From contig JALECJ010000257.1 of assembly GCA_023515745.1 (NCBI GenBank), forward strand, positions 2,606,687 through 2,670,686: DNA of 64,000 nt. The letters run 5' to 3'. Shown here piece by piece: positions 35,577 to 47,359 of this stretch. Position 1 is the stretch's first letter, and every line of letters begins with the position of its first letter. The stretch comes from Amoeboaphelidium protococcarum. Its lineage: Eukaryota; Aphelidiomycota; Aphelidea. The position numbers and the translations under genes were made by a program. The notes beneath the pieces are model-generated. The model was not told the DNA's origin. It made no database searches and saw only the letters and a list, made by a program, of their open reading frames with translations.

Positions 35577-38072
35577 ATGAAATTGCTAACGAGCTTAGCC
35601 GCTTTATTAATTGCTCAGACTATTAGTGCTGGTTACGTGTGCAAGGATGAGACTGTCACTGAGACAGTAGAGATGCAGAAGGCTGACTTCCTCTTCCTGG
35701 TCGACGCGTCCGGCTCCATGTGTGACAAGATTAAGGGTGTCATCCACGGTATGAAGCAATTTTCTAACAAGATTTAATCAAGTAAGATTGATGCTCGCTA
35801 CTCTTTGGTTGTCTTTGGTGGTAAACCTGAGATTCGTTTGCCTCTCACTGTTAACCACGGTCAGCTGGTTTCTACTCTGGAGGCGATTGACTGTACATCT
35901 GGTGGTTAGGAAGCTTCATTTGAGGCTATGCGTATGGCTCTGACCAACAAGGGTAGAGACATGAACAAGGCTTGTGACAAGAAGGTGTCTGATGCTGACT
36001 GTATCCTGGACTGGCGTGCTGGTGCAACTAAGGTGTTTTTGCATGCTACCGATGAAGACTCCGACCTGCCTACCGTGTCCTCTTACTATGCAAAGAATTA
36101 GGGTGTTGATGATGCTTTCTGTGTTTAGCTGTACGACTCTGGTGCCAAGAAGTGTTACTTGACCAAGTTGTACAACGTTTTTGCTCAATTCGAGCCTGGC
36201 TTTGGTCCTGTCGAAAGAACTGACTACATCTACTATCACTCTGGTAATCGTAAGACTAAAGCTGGTTACTATAGCTTGTCTGGCCTGCAGAATTACTATC
36301 GTAAGGGCAATGCTCTGACCCTGACTGATGGTTTCGAGAATGAGATCATTGAGACTGCAAAGATGTTGGCTGATAATGGTGTTATCGTTAACAGTCTGGT
36401 TAGTATGATTGCTGGTACTGAGCAGTTCATTGCTGATACTGATCAGGTGTACCCAATTAGTGGTTATTCTTCTGCCACTAGCAACTATTTCTTGACCAAG
36501 AAGTTGAGCAATGCTGATAACATCAACGTTGTCTCTTACCAGTTTGGTCATCCTAACTTCTAGAGCCAGAACTAGCAGACTTTTGCCAACTTTGATGGTC
36601 AGAAGACTTTGACTGCTCTGAATGCTTTGGGTTTGAGTAACTCTTTGCAGGCTCGTATGCTGAAGAGTGGCAACTTCATGAGAGTGTTTGATATTAACAC
36701 CTTCATTGATGCTAAGAACAAGGCTATCATCGATGCTTTCTTTGACTAGTTTGTCACCACCACTAGCTATGTCCAGCAGAAGTGTGTATTTGTGCCTGAC
36801 ACCACTACGTCTAGCCGTTCCACTTCCACCTCTACATCCACAAGTTCTAGAACTAGCAGTAGTACTAGCACTTCTACCTCCACCTCCACCAGAACTAGCA
36901 CGACGACTAGTACTTCAACCTCTACTAGTACTAGCACTTCTACCTCCTCTACTCCTACCTCCACTAGCACCTCTACTAGCTCATCCTCAAGTGTAGCTGT
37001 AGTACCAACCTCCACTAGTACTAGCACGTCCTCAAGTGTAGCTGTAGTTCCAACCTCCACTAGTACTAGCACGTCCTCAAGTGTAGTAGTTGTGCCAACC
37101 TCCATCTCTACAAGCACTTCTACATCCACTAGCTCCAGCACGATTTCTACTTCCACTATCACTAGTATTGCTCCTGAAATTACTTCAAGCACCACCACTA
37201 CTACCCCATCCTCGACTGCTGCTGCACCTGAGACTACCTCAACTACTGAAGTTGTTGTTACTTCTAGCTCAAGCACCGTTGATCCTGTCACCACTAGCTC
37301 TTCTACTGCTGCAGTTGAGACTACTACTTCTACTAGCTCTAGCTCTACCGAGGAGATTACAAGCACCTCTTCTTCTACTACCGTCGCTGAAGAGACTTCT
37401 ACCTCTGAATCTAGCACTAGCGCTCCAACTACCACTTCTACCACTGAAGAAGTTTCAAGCACCTCTACTGCCTCTGAAGAAGTTTCTACTACTTCCACTG
37501 CTAGCGCTGAAGAGACCACCACTTCTGCTACTGAGACTGAGACTGCAGTTGAATAAACTAGCACTTCTACTACTGAGAGTGAGACTGCAACTCCAACCAA
37601 TGACTTCAAGGACTTTATCATCCCTGATTTGATGGAAGAGTTGAACAACCCTGTCGGTGAGTCCGGATCTGAGAGTGGCGCTGGTGCAGTGTTCATCATG
37701 CCTCCAGACGAAAATGTTGCTGCACCTCCAGAGAACTTTGAAGTTGCTCCAGCTACTCCAGCTGTTGTCAAGGTTGTTGCTACAGATGCTCCATAGGGCT
37801 CTAACGGTACTCCAGCTTCCACCAACAATCCATCCAACATCTCCATGATGGCTGTATTGGCTCCAACTGCTGCTGTTGCTAGTGCTTTCGGTCTGTTCAT
37901 GCTGCGTCGTAGTCGTGCAGTTGCTCGTGACATCAACTACATCTTTGGAGCTGATGCTACCTCCGCTGCTACGAATCCATTGTACGCTGCTCAGTTCTCT
38001 GCTCACGACAATCCACTGTTCAAGGACAGAACTGATGTCAATGAGGTTCAGAATGAGAACTTGATGGTTTGA
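35577..38072 (+). CDS. Integrin-beta-like vWA adhesion protein, copy 3 (diverged)
   Basis: An 831-codon paralogue of copies 1 and 2. The signal peptide, MIDAS DASGSM, DWRAGATKVFLHATDEDSD and C-terminal TM plus TNPLY/NPLF tail are conserved. The vWA region is clearly diverged at silent and some replacement sites, and the upstream DNA is unrelated to that of copies 1 and 2. The stalk is shorter and is mostly Ser/Thr repeats (STSTSSSVAVVPTSTSTS, about three tandem units at 36990-37110) instead of the long Thr tract and Glu-rich section. The conservation of both tail motifs in spite of stalk turnover implies that the cytoplasmic tail is functional. Confidence 0.85.
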
Positions 38073-38312
38073 TTAAATTGAATTGAATGGTAATTAGGTA
38101 TTCAGGTTGAAATGATATAAGGTTTAAAATGTGACGAGATTAAAAATAAAATCAGTTTTGGTTTAAATCACTTTACAATTAGCTTCAAGCTCTTCATGCA
38201 TGCTCTTTACGGCGTCTGTCAATCTTTAATGATGGATTGTCGTTTAAATCGAACTTTACTACGCGCGTCCCTCTTTGAAGCGTAAAACTTCTCATAAAGG
38301 CCAAACTATATA
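38073..38312. promoter_or_regulatory. Spacer upstream of prefoldin 5
   Basis: A 240-bp AT-rich stretch between two genes on the plus strand. No motif stands out. Confidence 0.3.
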
Positions 38313-38804
38313 ATGTCGGCGTAAAAGTAGTAATCAGTTAGAATTGATTAATTGAATCCTTAATAATTGCAAGAGGTGAAATAGTCGGTAGATGCTGAGC
38401 TGCAAGGCCTGAATTAAGCGTATTAGAAATTGTAAATGGCCGCGGCTAGATACCAAGATAGTCTCGACGCGATCTAATGCTACTCTCGCTGTGGGCAAGA
38501 TGTAATGATCCCTTTAACCAGTTCTCTATATATTCCAGCTAAAAAGTGCAATGCTGATAAAGTGATGGTTGACATTGGAACGGGCTACTTTGCAGAGATG
38601 GCGGTTGTTGAAGATGAAGATGATGATAAGAAGAATAATGGCGGTAGTAGTGCAACATCTTACTTTAACAGGCGAGTCGCATACGTCAAGTCTCAGCTAG
38701 AGGAACTCGAAAAGGTTGTCGATAGTAAAATCAATGTAAAGAAAATTGTAGATGCCACCTACTCTGCAAAGATGAATGCATCCCAAATGTAGTAACAATA
38801 ATGA
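38313..38804 (+). CDS. PFDN5: Prefoldin subunit 5
   Basis: A 163-residue frame from ATG 38313 to TGA 38804. The N-terminal coiled coil (QLNPQQLQEVKQSVDAELQG) contains many Gln coded by TAA/TAG. The central beta-hairpin VMIPLTSSLYIPAKK and VMVDIGTGYFAE is diagnostic of prefoldin subunit 5 (VPLTSSLYVPG, DVGTGYYVE). A C-terminal coiled coil (VKSQLEELEKVVDSKINVKK) completes the alpha-type prefoldin fold. The hexameric complex hands nascent actin and tubulin to CCT. Under the standard code the frame would break in the first helix; with UAR=Gln it is intact. The C-terminus ends in a short Gln run (QQQQ from TAG, TAA, CAA and TAA). Confidence 0.93.
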
Positions 38805-39126
38805 TAAATGTTTCCAATGATTAAAGTCTCTCTGAGCTGTCTGTCTGTATACTGTACACGTTGCTTCTATGTTGAGGCGTGTTTCTCTTGTCCCATCGCG
38901 ATCAACATCATCCATCTCGCCCGGTTAAATCTTTTCCACCTTTCCTTTCTTTCTTCTTCCTTCAATTGAACTGAACTGAATCGAGACGCGCGCGCGTTTT
39001 ATTGCGTCAAGTTGTTGCCAGAGTTTCCTCTCTCTATTACTTTAACCATCTTCTTCTTCTTGTTGTTGAGTAGGAAGATATTGGCAGTCCATTAATACAC
39101 ACTCTAGTTCATAGATACGGGCGAGT
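38805..39126. other. Spacer, no gene recognised
   Basis: A 320-bp spacer with a pyrimidine-rich stretch (38935-38965), a short CG repeat near 38986 and CTT repeats near 39050. No supported gene. Confidence 0.4.
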
Positions 39127-41442
39127 ATGTAATCTGGGTCGACTGTTGATGTTGCTGATGTTTAGAAATAGTTGGACTAGTTAAGTAGGTAAAAGTCAAA
39201 GCTATAACTGGAATTTGAAGAGCTTAAGAACTTTCGATTTAAGCGAATTAAACTGTCAGCACATCCTTTAAAAGTGTCCAGTTCCGATCAGTTGTAGAAT
39301 GCTCAGCCAGCTAATGTACATGATTTGCAATTGGCCGAATTGAATTTGAAGATTATTCATTAGCCTTTGCAATTGAGTTCGAGTAAAGTCATTTCCACTC
39401 AGGATTATCAGGTAGTCCACTCTGATGCCTTGTACAATAGATTGTTGGGGCAGTAAATGCGATTACTAAAATAGCCAAAGAGATTTATTCTACCTCAGCG
39501 AAGGAAATCTAGATGGGATTATATGCTTGATGAAGCTCTGTGGTTGTCTATGGACTATCGCCAGGAACGTCGATGGAAGTAATCTGTTGCGCTGTACTTG
39601 GCTCTGTAATGCGCGGATGTAGTCAATAGCGGACAATTTAGTAATAAGCTGCGTGAATAATAGAAAGATCATGCTATGCTTATTAATTACTCTCTATTTC
39701 ATTGCTAGACAAACTATTCGTCATTGGAGAATGTATATTGTCCTAGTGATGGTGGTAGTCGGTATATTGATCCCCTGTGTGTCGTTCCGTACAGTTATAT
39801 ACCAAAGCTGAGTCTGAGTGCACGGTAGATGAATATTTCTACATAGCTTCACGAATATCCTTATTAATCTAATACTAGAGGTGACTTGGAGGAAATTAGG
39901 ATTCCACTATAGCCGAGGAATGTGGCTGGAAGAATGGCTCAACTGCAGTGGACTCTAGATGAAGATGAGATACTCACGTTCAGTCCTTACCTGTCTTACA
40001 ACTGGGATATTATCGCGAGTGTCGTTTAGTCTGACTTTACGCAGAGTAATAATTTTAATAGTGTCAGTAATATTGCTAATAATTCAGCATCTATAGGGAG
40101 GTAGAGTAAGTCTGCGTGGGACTTTCATAATAGATTTATTGCTTTAAAGTCACGGGAAGATTATAAACGGAGAAATTTTGATCTTGACTTGATTATGGGA
40201 ATATAGAATGATGGACAAGGTGATGTTGATTTGAATACCGGCAGTAATGGCAACAGTAATATTGTTATAAAGATGGACTAATTAAAACTCCAAGGCGCGA
40301 GTCATTAACACTTTTTAAATTCTCTCAGTGTCGTGGCCAAGAAGCGAGATTAAAGCAAGTTGTAGTTGTAATAACAATAGCTTGAATAGAGCCAATAAAT
40401 TTAATAATAGTCATCATCATCATTAACAACAGCGGACTAGAAAGGAGATAGTGATAAAACTAGCAAGTCAGTTAGTGTCGGTATAACTGGACCTGCAAAG
40501 ACTAAAGCTACTAAAGAGTCGATTCAGAAAATTTTGAATAATGCTCACATCTCTCATTAAGCAATAGCTACTCGGGCTGGTGTTGATTTGAATGTTGTGC
40601 AATCTGTACTTGATCACAATGAACGAAGGATGTAGTAGATGAAGTTGGATCAGAGTAAGGCTGCTAATGCAACACTGCTTGCAAGTAATCCAGGTTTCAT
40701 GCACAGTCTGATGAATGCAAGCAATGGTAATTTGGGTGCAGCTTAAGCCAATGCCGCTGGTGTTGATGGACCGGGTGGTATTGCTGCTGGCAAGAATCCT
40801 GTTCGAGGCGCTCCTGGAGTTCCGGTCAGTGTGCCCAATCAGATTAATGCTGCTCTTCGACCAAACCAGAGTAATCTTCTGGCTGCTTATAACAACAATC
40901 TGCAGTAGTAGTTGCTGCACTAATAATAATTATAACAGCAGCAACAGCAGTTATAATAATAGTAATCCCAGTCTCAGTAGATTATGTAGCTATAATAGTA
41001 GTAACAGTAGTAATCCAAGTCTCCTTAGTAGCAGCAACATTAACAGCAGTAGAAGAAAGAATCTCCAGCAAGCGCACCCAAGTCAACAGTACCTTACATG
41101 TAAATGACAATGACTCAGGCGTAGGTGCAGCAGTTTATTCTGCGGTAGTAGTTGCTGCGATAAGCTCAACTTGCCGCGGGTGGAAGTCCCCAAAGTCTTG
41201 CTCAGTAGTCAATTCCTCTTGGTGGTGTTTAATAGTAGGCTTAGTAATTGCTGCTGTAATAATAGTAATAGTAGTAACAACAATTGGCGCAGTAGTAATT
41301 ACAACTTCAAGCTTAATAACAATTGCAGCTTCAATAGTAACTGTAGAGACAGGCTTCGTCCTAGAAAGTTGGTAATAGCGCCACAAAAAAGAAAGCAGGT
41401 GGTGGTGGCAGTTCTGCCAAGTCGAAAAAGAATCAGAATTGA
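39127..41442 (+). CDS. EAF1: Eaf1/Vid21-like NuA4 scaffold: HSA, SANT, polyQ
   Basis: A 771-codon frame, ATG 39127 being the first after an in-frame TGA. An HSA domain at residues about 125-165 reads KSRWDYMLDEALWLSMDYRQ, then ERRWKQS. A Myb/SANT domain at about 275-350 reads QWTLDEDEILTFSPYLSYNW with KSAWDFHNRF. This order, followed by a Gln-rich C-terminus, is that of Eaf1/Vid21, the platform subunit of the NuA4 histone acetyltransferase (EP400-related), whose HSA domain binds actin-related proteins. From about residue 590 long Gln tracts are written with a mixture of TAG, TAA, CAG and CAA. The actual N-terminus may lie in an unseen upstream exon. Confidence 0.85.
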
Positions 41443-41540
41443 ATATTTAATTGTAATTAATTGATCTTATTCCTCACTTTATCTTCATTATTAAATCCCT
41501 TATCTTTCTTGGAATATAATATCAGCAGAACTCATTGAAA

Positions 41541-44417
41541 TCAACTCCCGTTCTACTACATTTTCTTTCTCAAGTGAGGAGGAATAAACTTGTCTTTAGG
41601 AGCAGCACCAGTCTTCTAATCTAGAGAGGAGGTCGATCCATTTCTACTAGATTGCATAGAACTAGCTCCACTACCATTAGCCACTGCCACATCAGATGCT
41701 TTACCTCCTGAAGACTGATAGCTCTTCTTCTTAGGTGTAAAAATCCACTTGCCAGATGAACTTTCGTCACTCTCAGCCTATGTGGTGGTAGTAGCCGGAA
41801 TAGCCGTTGAAAAGGATGGCTTGGATGCTGATGACAGACGCTCTTGCATTCTTCTCTCAGCCTCTTGCTCTTTCTACATTCTCAATCTGGCAATCTCCTG
41901 AGCTTCCTTCATCTATTACTCACGCTCCTCCTTCTCCTTCTTCAGAGCCTCAATGCGCTCCTTTTGCACCTTCTCCTGCTCTTCACGCTACTTTAACTCC
42001 TCCAACTCTTGCAACTCACGCTCCTTGCGCTCTTTCTGTTCCTTCAGCAGACGCTCATACTTTTCAACTCTCAACTGCTCCAATAGAGCTTCCTTCTCTG
42101 CCTCATATGCTTTCTTGGCTTCTTCCACCTTCTTCTTGGACTTCTCACGCAGCGCCGCCAACTTGGCCTCCTTAAATTCATCACAGTTGGACTGCAAGCG
42201 GCCCAGAGATTGCTTCAACTTGAAATTCTTGTCAAACTGGCGCTTGGTAGCCTCTAACAACAGCTCATGAGCTTTGCGATGAGACTGGACATCCAGCTAC
42301 TTTTATTTTTCATAACTCGCAGCAATAAGAGGAGCTTCTTCTTGGCGACATGCACGTTCCACATGATCTATTCTCTTGCAAAGAGCGGACAACTTCTACT
42401 CTTTCGCCTTTTTCTCACTCTCAATCTATTCAATCTGCATTTTCAACAACTTGTTCTTGTCCATAGTCTCCAGATCTTCAGCTGCGATGTTCACATTCTT
42501 CTACTTCAACTCATCAGCAATCTTCTGTGCACGCTCCTTCTCCAACTGCTCGCGATGCTTCTTGATATTCTCCAATTCCTTCTCGCGCTACTCCTTCAAT
42601 AGACGAACCTTCTCTGCATCAGCTTCCTGCTGTGCTTTCAGCTGTTTCTCCTGCTGCAGTGTGCGAGTTCTCTGCTCAACCAACTGATTCCAGCTCTCAA
42701 GCTACTTCTCAACCAACTTCACTCTATCATCTCCTCCGCGTCTGACAGACTATTCGCCGTCCTTAGAAGTAGCTCCAGCACTCTTCAATTAAGTTTACAG
42801 CTGAGACAGTAAATCTGTAACTTTAACGCCGCCAGTCTTCTTCTAATGAGATGGAGTGAATTTTACTTATGCAGAAGCTTGACAGATACGCGCCTTAAAC
42901 TTGCCCAATTTAACGCCCTTGGTTATAGCCTACTACAGTTAAATGGAAGTGTAAGACTAATCGCCGACAACTTTTGCAGTTGCAAACAACTAGTCTAATG
43001 CTATAGTCTCAGACTTCTCTCCCAGCTCGATGCAATAGCAGAATACAAAAGACTAATGCACTGGACTCAGATAAACATTCAACTGACTCTCCATAATCAC
43101 CTTACTACTTTACTGTAACTCGAACAATTTAGACTTTGCGTCCGAAGCAGACTCGGCAGCACAATAAAACTTTGAACATCCGTCACTTGCAGCACTGCAC
43201 AGATCCAATGATTTGATTTATAATACCAACCATCGACGCGTCACAATCACAGACTCAAATCCGACCATGTACGATAACTTTTGCTCACGGTCACGATCCT
43301 CTTCAGATAATTACTCCACTGATAGCTAAGCAATATCACTACATGCCAGGGCACTTATCAAAATTCTATCGGCCAATTCCTTCAACTTCCCAGCATCACT
43401 AGACTTTGACTCCTTCATAGCGATGAACATTCTCAACAGAGTCACTGAATGATGCAGGAAATGCTCACCCTACAACAAGATATCAGCCAGTGCTTCATAG
43501 TAAGTCGTAATCCATTCTAATTTGATGCCATTCACGGGTAGTAGTTGATCGTACTATGCGACACTCAACAGAAACTGAACGTCTTCAATACTTTTATTCA
43601 TCTCCTAAAACAAATTCAATTGCTTCGCTGCCTACAACAAATTGACTCTGACCTCAATATGATTCTTGAAACTACCATCATCCATCAGATCGATATTGTA
43701 AGTCTGCGCATTACTGCTACTTTAGATCTTGTGCAAGCTCTGGACGTGATTTCTCAACAGGTCGGCAATTCTACGCAGCTCCGTCTTTCTCTAATACTTG
43801 ACACAAAAGTCAAAGGCTTGCAGTGCGACTTTGTGGTAGATCAGCTCCACTTTTGCGTTCATCTTCAACAAATCCAAAATAGATCTGAATGACTCCCAGT
43901 GAAATCTAAACGCAGGTAGAAGAAGCTCACGGCGAGTCAATCTAGTCTACAGCTCATCATTCTAACTCAACGCTGCCTCCATTACAGCCTGAGGTGTCAG
44001 ATCCTCATCAAGATCTAGCTATGAAATAGATACAGCTTTACCATCACCACCTTCCGTACCAGATACATCTGCCGCCACTCCAGCTTTGGACAACGCGTTC
44101 TGAACATTCAATCCACTCTCCATCAGCCAGTGATCAACCATCTTCTCGAGAGCAGGCAGACTCACATTCATCGTACTGTTCCTATAATACTACAGCGCAT
44201 CCTTGGCCATTCTCTACTTGCTCTGACGGACACTAAGCGTAATCAACTTGGTCATCAGTGCCTCATAATGTTCATTAAACGTTTTGTATCTTCTGTTGAC
44301 AACCCACTCGTGCAGCTAAGTCAACGCATTCTATTCCTAGCCAGCGTTCTCGAGCTCCTCGGCACGCTTCAAAACCATTTCTGGCTTAAAAGATTATCCT
44401 CCATGTGGTGGTCTCAT
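41541..44417 (-). CDS. EIF3A: Translation initiation factor eIF3 subunit a
   Basis: A single 958-codon frame from ATG 44417 to TGA 41541. The N-terminus (SFKPEMVLKRAEELENAG, then ALTQLHEWVVNRRYKTF) matches eIF3a, with the TPR/PCI-type helical region that follows (for example RILISALACSDIA near residue 350). From about residue 575 it becomes a long highly charged helix (EKERAQKIADELK, KKKVEEAKKAYEAEKEALLE), the spectrin-like region of eIF3a/Tif32. The C-terminus is disordered and ends FIPPHLRKKM plus a few residues. eIF3a scaffolds the eIF3 complex on the 40S subunit. Length is close to the fungal orthologue. The last 18 residues contain two TAG codons read as Gln before TGA. Confidence 0.93.
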
Positions 44418-44654
44418 TATATTCACGGGATTTTACTAGCAGACTTAATTTCAGTAAAATCTATTGATATTGAAGAAAACTGAACGGTGATTACGCGAGT
44501 AACTTATTTACAGCACAGAAAAGAGCAAAACTTCAATTGATGAAAATTTGAAGGAAAAGAAGAGCGTAACCGAAGCGAGAATAATACACGCGTATCAGTT
44601 TTTTGCTATCAAGATGGAACATCTACCGCATTATCTATGTATTACTAGCACTTT
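44418..44654. promoter_or_regulatory. Spacer upstream of eIF3a
   Basis: About 240 bp between the eIF3a start and the end of PP2C gene A, both on the minus strand. A palindromic ACGCGT lies near 44589. No gene seen. Confidence 0.3.
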
Positions 44655-45656
44655 TCAATCTGCAATAAAGTCTTCGGGTGAAAGACGTTCGTCAAGTTTG
44701 ACAATTTGTACCGTCGTGTCATCCCTAGAATTTTGCTTCCATTTAGCAATCAGGTCGTCACAAGTTTTGACATCAACCGAACAATAAGACATATGGCGAG
44801 TTACATATAGCACATCACTAGTCTCAAACAATCCATCAGAGGCGAGTAGTATGTAATAATCGGAGCCGCGTTTCAGACGATGATATTTCAACGATGGCTG
44901 GGCAGAGATGATTCCCTGGCTGTCATAGATTTTTGGGTTTCTCCGCTCAATCTTGAACTCACAATCGCCCAATGTTCTGGACATTCCAAGTATTTTGTCT
45001 TTGCCAGGCACGCGGACGTAGCCATTCTGCACTATGCTGCCGCCTTTATCCGCGACTCTGAATTTCTCTTCCTCAATATCAACAGTGTGAAACTCTATCT
45101 AATTGGAAAAGACTTTAATTGTATCTGTTACTGAATCCTCTTCTCGCACTACGTACAGCGTGTCACCAATGTGGCCCATGAACATATGCTCGTTAATTAC
45201 CACTACGAATGCGCCAGTGGTTCCGCTTTCAGTAAACTCTTTATCCATATAATCGTCATCATCGCGAGAAACACAAAGCTCACGATCAGTAGATAGCACA
45301 GCATCACTAATGCCCTTTTGAAGATACTCAACATTATCAGATTGGACAGCGACGGCGGCATTCTCACGCATTAGAAATTTTCTGATTTCGCGATATAGGA
45401 TATTTTTCACCTGTAAGCTAATCAGATCACCCCTAACACCATGTCCATCAAATATAGCAGCAATTGCGAGGCGATTTCCATTTATAATCGTATCACCGTA
45501 CATAGCAGTGTCTTGATTACTGTACTTGGGAAAGAAGCCAAGCATTCCACGTCTATTCTCCACACTCTCAAGACACAACTACTATGGGTAGAAAGCTGCC
45601 TGTGTTACATGAAAGAGTGCGACTAAAGCCAGAGATATAGATTTCAAGGTGAGCAT
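44655..45656 (-). CDS. PP2C (PPM) phosphatase with signal peptide, paralogue A
   Basis: A 333-residue frame from ATG 45656 to TGA 44655. The first 20 residues (MLTLKSISLALVALFHVTQA) form a clear signal peptide. The PPM catalytic domain then shows IFDGHGVRG, SGTTGAFVVV, GHIGDTLYVV, GMSRTLGDCEF, LASDGLFE and DDTTVQIV, so the metal-binding Asp residues and the DG/GTT core are present and the enzyme should be active as a Mn/Mg-dependent Ser/Thr phosphatase. There is no TM segment or KDEL, so it should be secreted or lumenal. It stands head to tail with paralogue B, 350 bp away. In a parasite this would be a candidate effector, but that is inference. Confidence 0.87.
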
Positions 45657-46005
45657 ATTCACGTTATAGATTTTGATGAGGGTAGGAAATTATAGGCTTG
45701 ATCTGCAATCTCGCTAAATTTTCCATCTTCAATTGACCCCTTACAAGGTGAATACAGTGTTTCAGCCAATAGATTGGAACTATAAATATGATCAATTATA
45801 CACCGCTAGTCCAATTCATATGCAATGGTCAATGTATAAGTATGCGCTAAATATCATAAGGCTCTCCTCTGGTGCAAATGTTTAAGAATTTAACGCGTAC
45901 TTTTCAGTGTAATTAGAAGCGCGGAACAAGTACGGTGTAAAAACTAACTTATATATTCTCATTCAAAAATTTATCCATTCACTTTATCCGAATCCATCGT
46001 CATAA
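45657..46005. promoter_or_regulatory. Spacer between the two PP2C genes
   Basis: About 350 AT-rich bases, presumably the paralogue A promoter. It includes an ACGCGT palindrome near 45895 and no gene. Confidence 0.3.
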
Positions 46006-47034
46006 TCAATAACCTTCTACTCTCTAAATATCAAAAAGTAAAACCGTGGTGTCGTCAGTCGAACTACGCCTGAAATTCTAAATCAGCTTGTTACAGGAAT
46101 CGCGTCTGGCCTCTTCCTTTTCCATGCCAATAATGACATCTTTCAATTTAGCGTCGGCGTACAAGCCGTCAGTAGACATAAATAGCGCGTATCTTTACTT
46201 AGCTTCCAGTTTTACATGCTCAATATGGGGTATTGCAGAGGCAACACCATGGTTATCGTAGCCTTGAGAGTCAAGCTCGTGATCGTGATCGCGATTTTAC
46301 GCTAGTCTCTTTTGCACATGATGGCCAATATCTTTATTAGTTTTTAGTCCACAGTCGCCGAGAGCTCGAGTCATCGCTAGCCCAAATCTATATCCCGGAA
46401 ATCTGATATATCCTTCTTCGATACGCCCACCTTTAGACGTAACTCTCTCTAATTCATCTGGCATCGAACTAAGCTAGTGCAGAGATTAAAAATTTGTACT
46501 CAAAATATTAACTCCATGCTCATAATTTTCACCAAACACGTACAGAGAGTCTCCGAGATGAGCAAAGAAAAGGTCATCCCCGATCAATACGGCCAACGTC
46601 ATGGTGGATCCATTTTCGTACGTAAATTACCAGTAATTGTTTTTGGAGCAGAATATATTATCCAATGCGAGAACAATCTTAGTAATGACGCGCTTGATTT
46701 TGTCCACGTCGCCACTCTGAATGGCGGCGGCCATTTTAGGAATATCCTAGATTTTCTTCATCCATGTCTGAAGGTCGCGTTTAATCAGCTCGGTAATAAC
46801 GTGGCCACGATCGCCATGACCATCGAAAATTCCCATTACTTGTACGGAGGTATCGCCAATGTATAGTTGAAAGGTTAGACGGTGGTCCTGATTTGGTCTT
46901 TCATTACCATCAGCAGTCCTTTTCAAATTTTTCTTGGACACTGCACATGTCTCTTGAATCTAAAAGGAAGATTAAATGCAATTTATCACGCATAGCATTA
47001 GCAGCATCAATTAGAAAACATTCATTATCATCAT
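46006..47034 (-). CDS. PP2C (PPM) phosphatase with signal peptide, paralogue B
   Basis: A 342-residue frame from ATG 47034 to TGA 46006. The N-terminus MMIMNVFQLMLLMLCVINC is a hydrophobic signal sequence. PPM motifs follow: NQDHRLTF, GIFDGHGDRG, ENGSTMTLAVLIGDD, AHLGDSLYVFG, AMTRALGDCGLK, STDGLYAD and STDDTTVLLFD. The GTT motif of paralogue A is STM here, otherwise the metal site is complete. Divergence from A is strong, so the duplication is old. Both keep the signal peptide, which argues that secretion matters. The promoter is shared with the divergent MED4-like gene. Confidence 0.85.
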
Positions 47035-47359
47035 TTTCAATTCTATGTATATCTACTCCTTCTTATTTTGGCGGACTTTGAAAAAGGGAAAAAAGAATTT
47101 GAATTTTCTCATCACAACCATGTGTGAGATCTATCATGATGTTACTACCTCGTGTGCAATCGAATTGGTAACACCGCCGATACTATTGATGCTAACTAAT
47201 GTTGGCATTACTTTGAACTATTTCAAACTAGGGCGAACCATATCTTTTTACGCTCAGCCATATAATATGTTTCAAGACACCATGATTTTAAGAGTAGATC
47301 TACGATAAGTCCCTAACATCATCTCTTCCGAAGAGGCGGATCAACTCCACATAAAAAAA
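47035..47359. promoter_or_regulatory. Divergent spacer, PP2C-B and MED4-like genes
   Basis: About 325 bp between divergent start codons. A plus-strand frame at 47045-47308 has no recognisable content and is probably chance. Confidence 0.35.
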
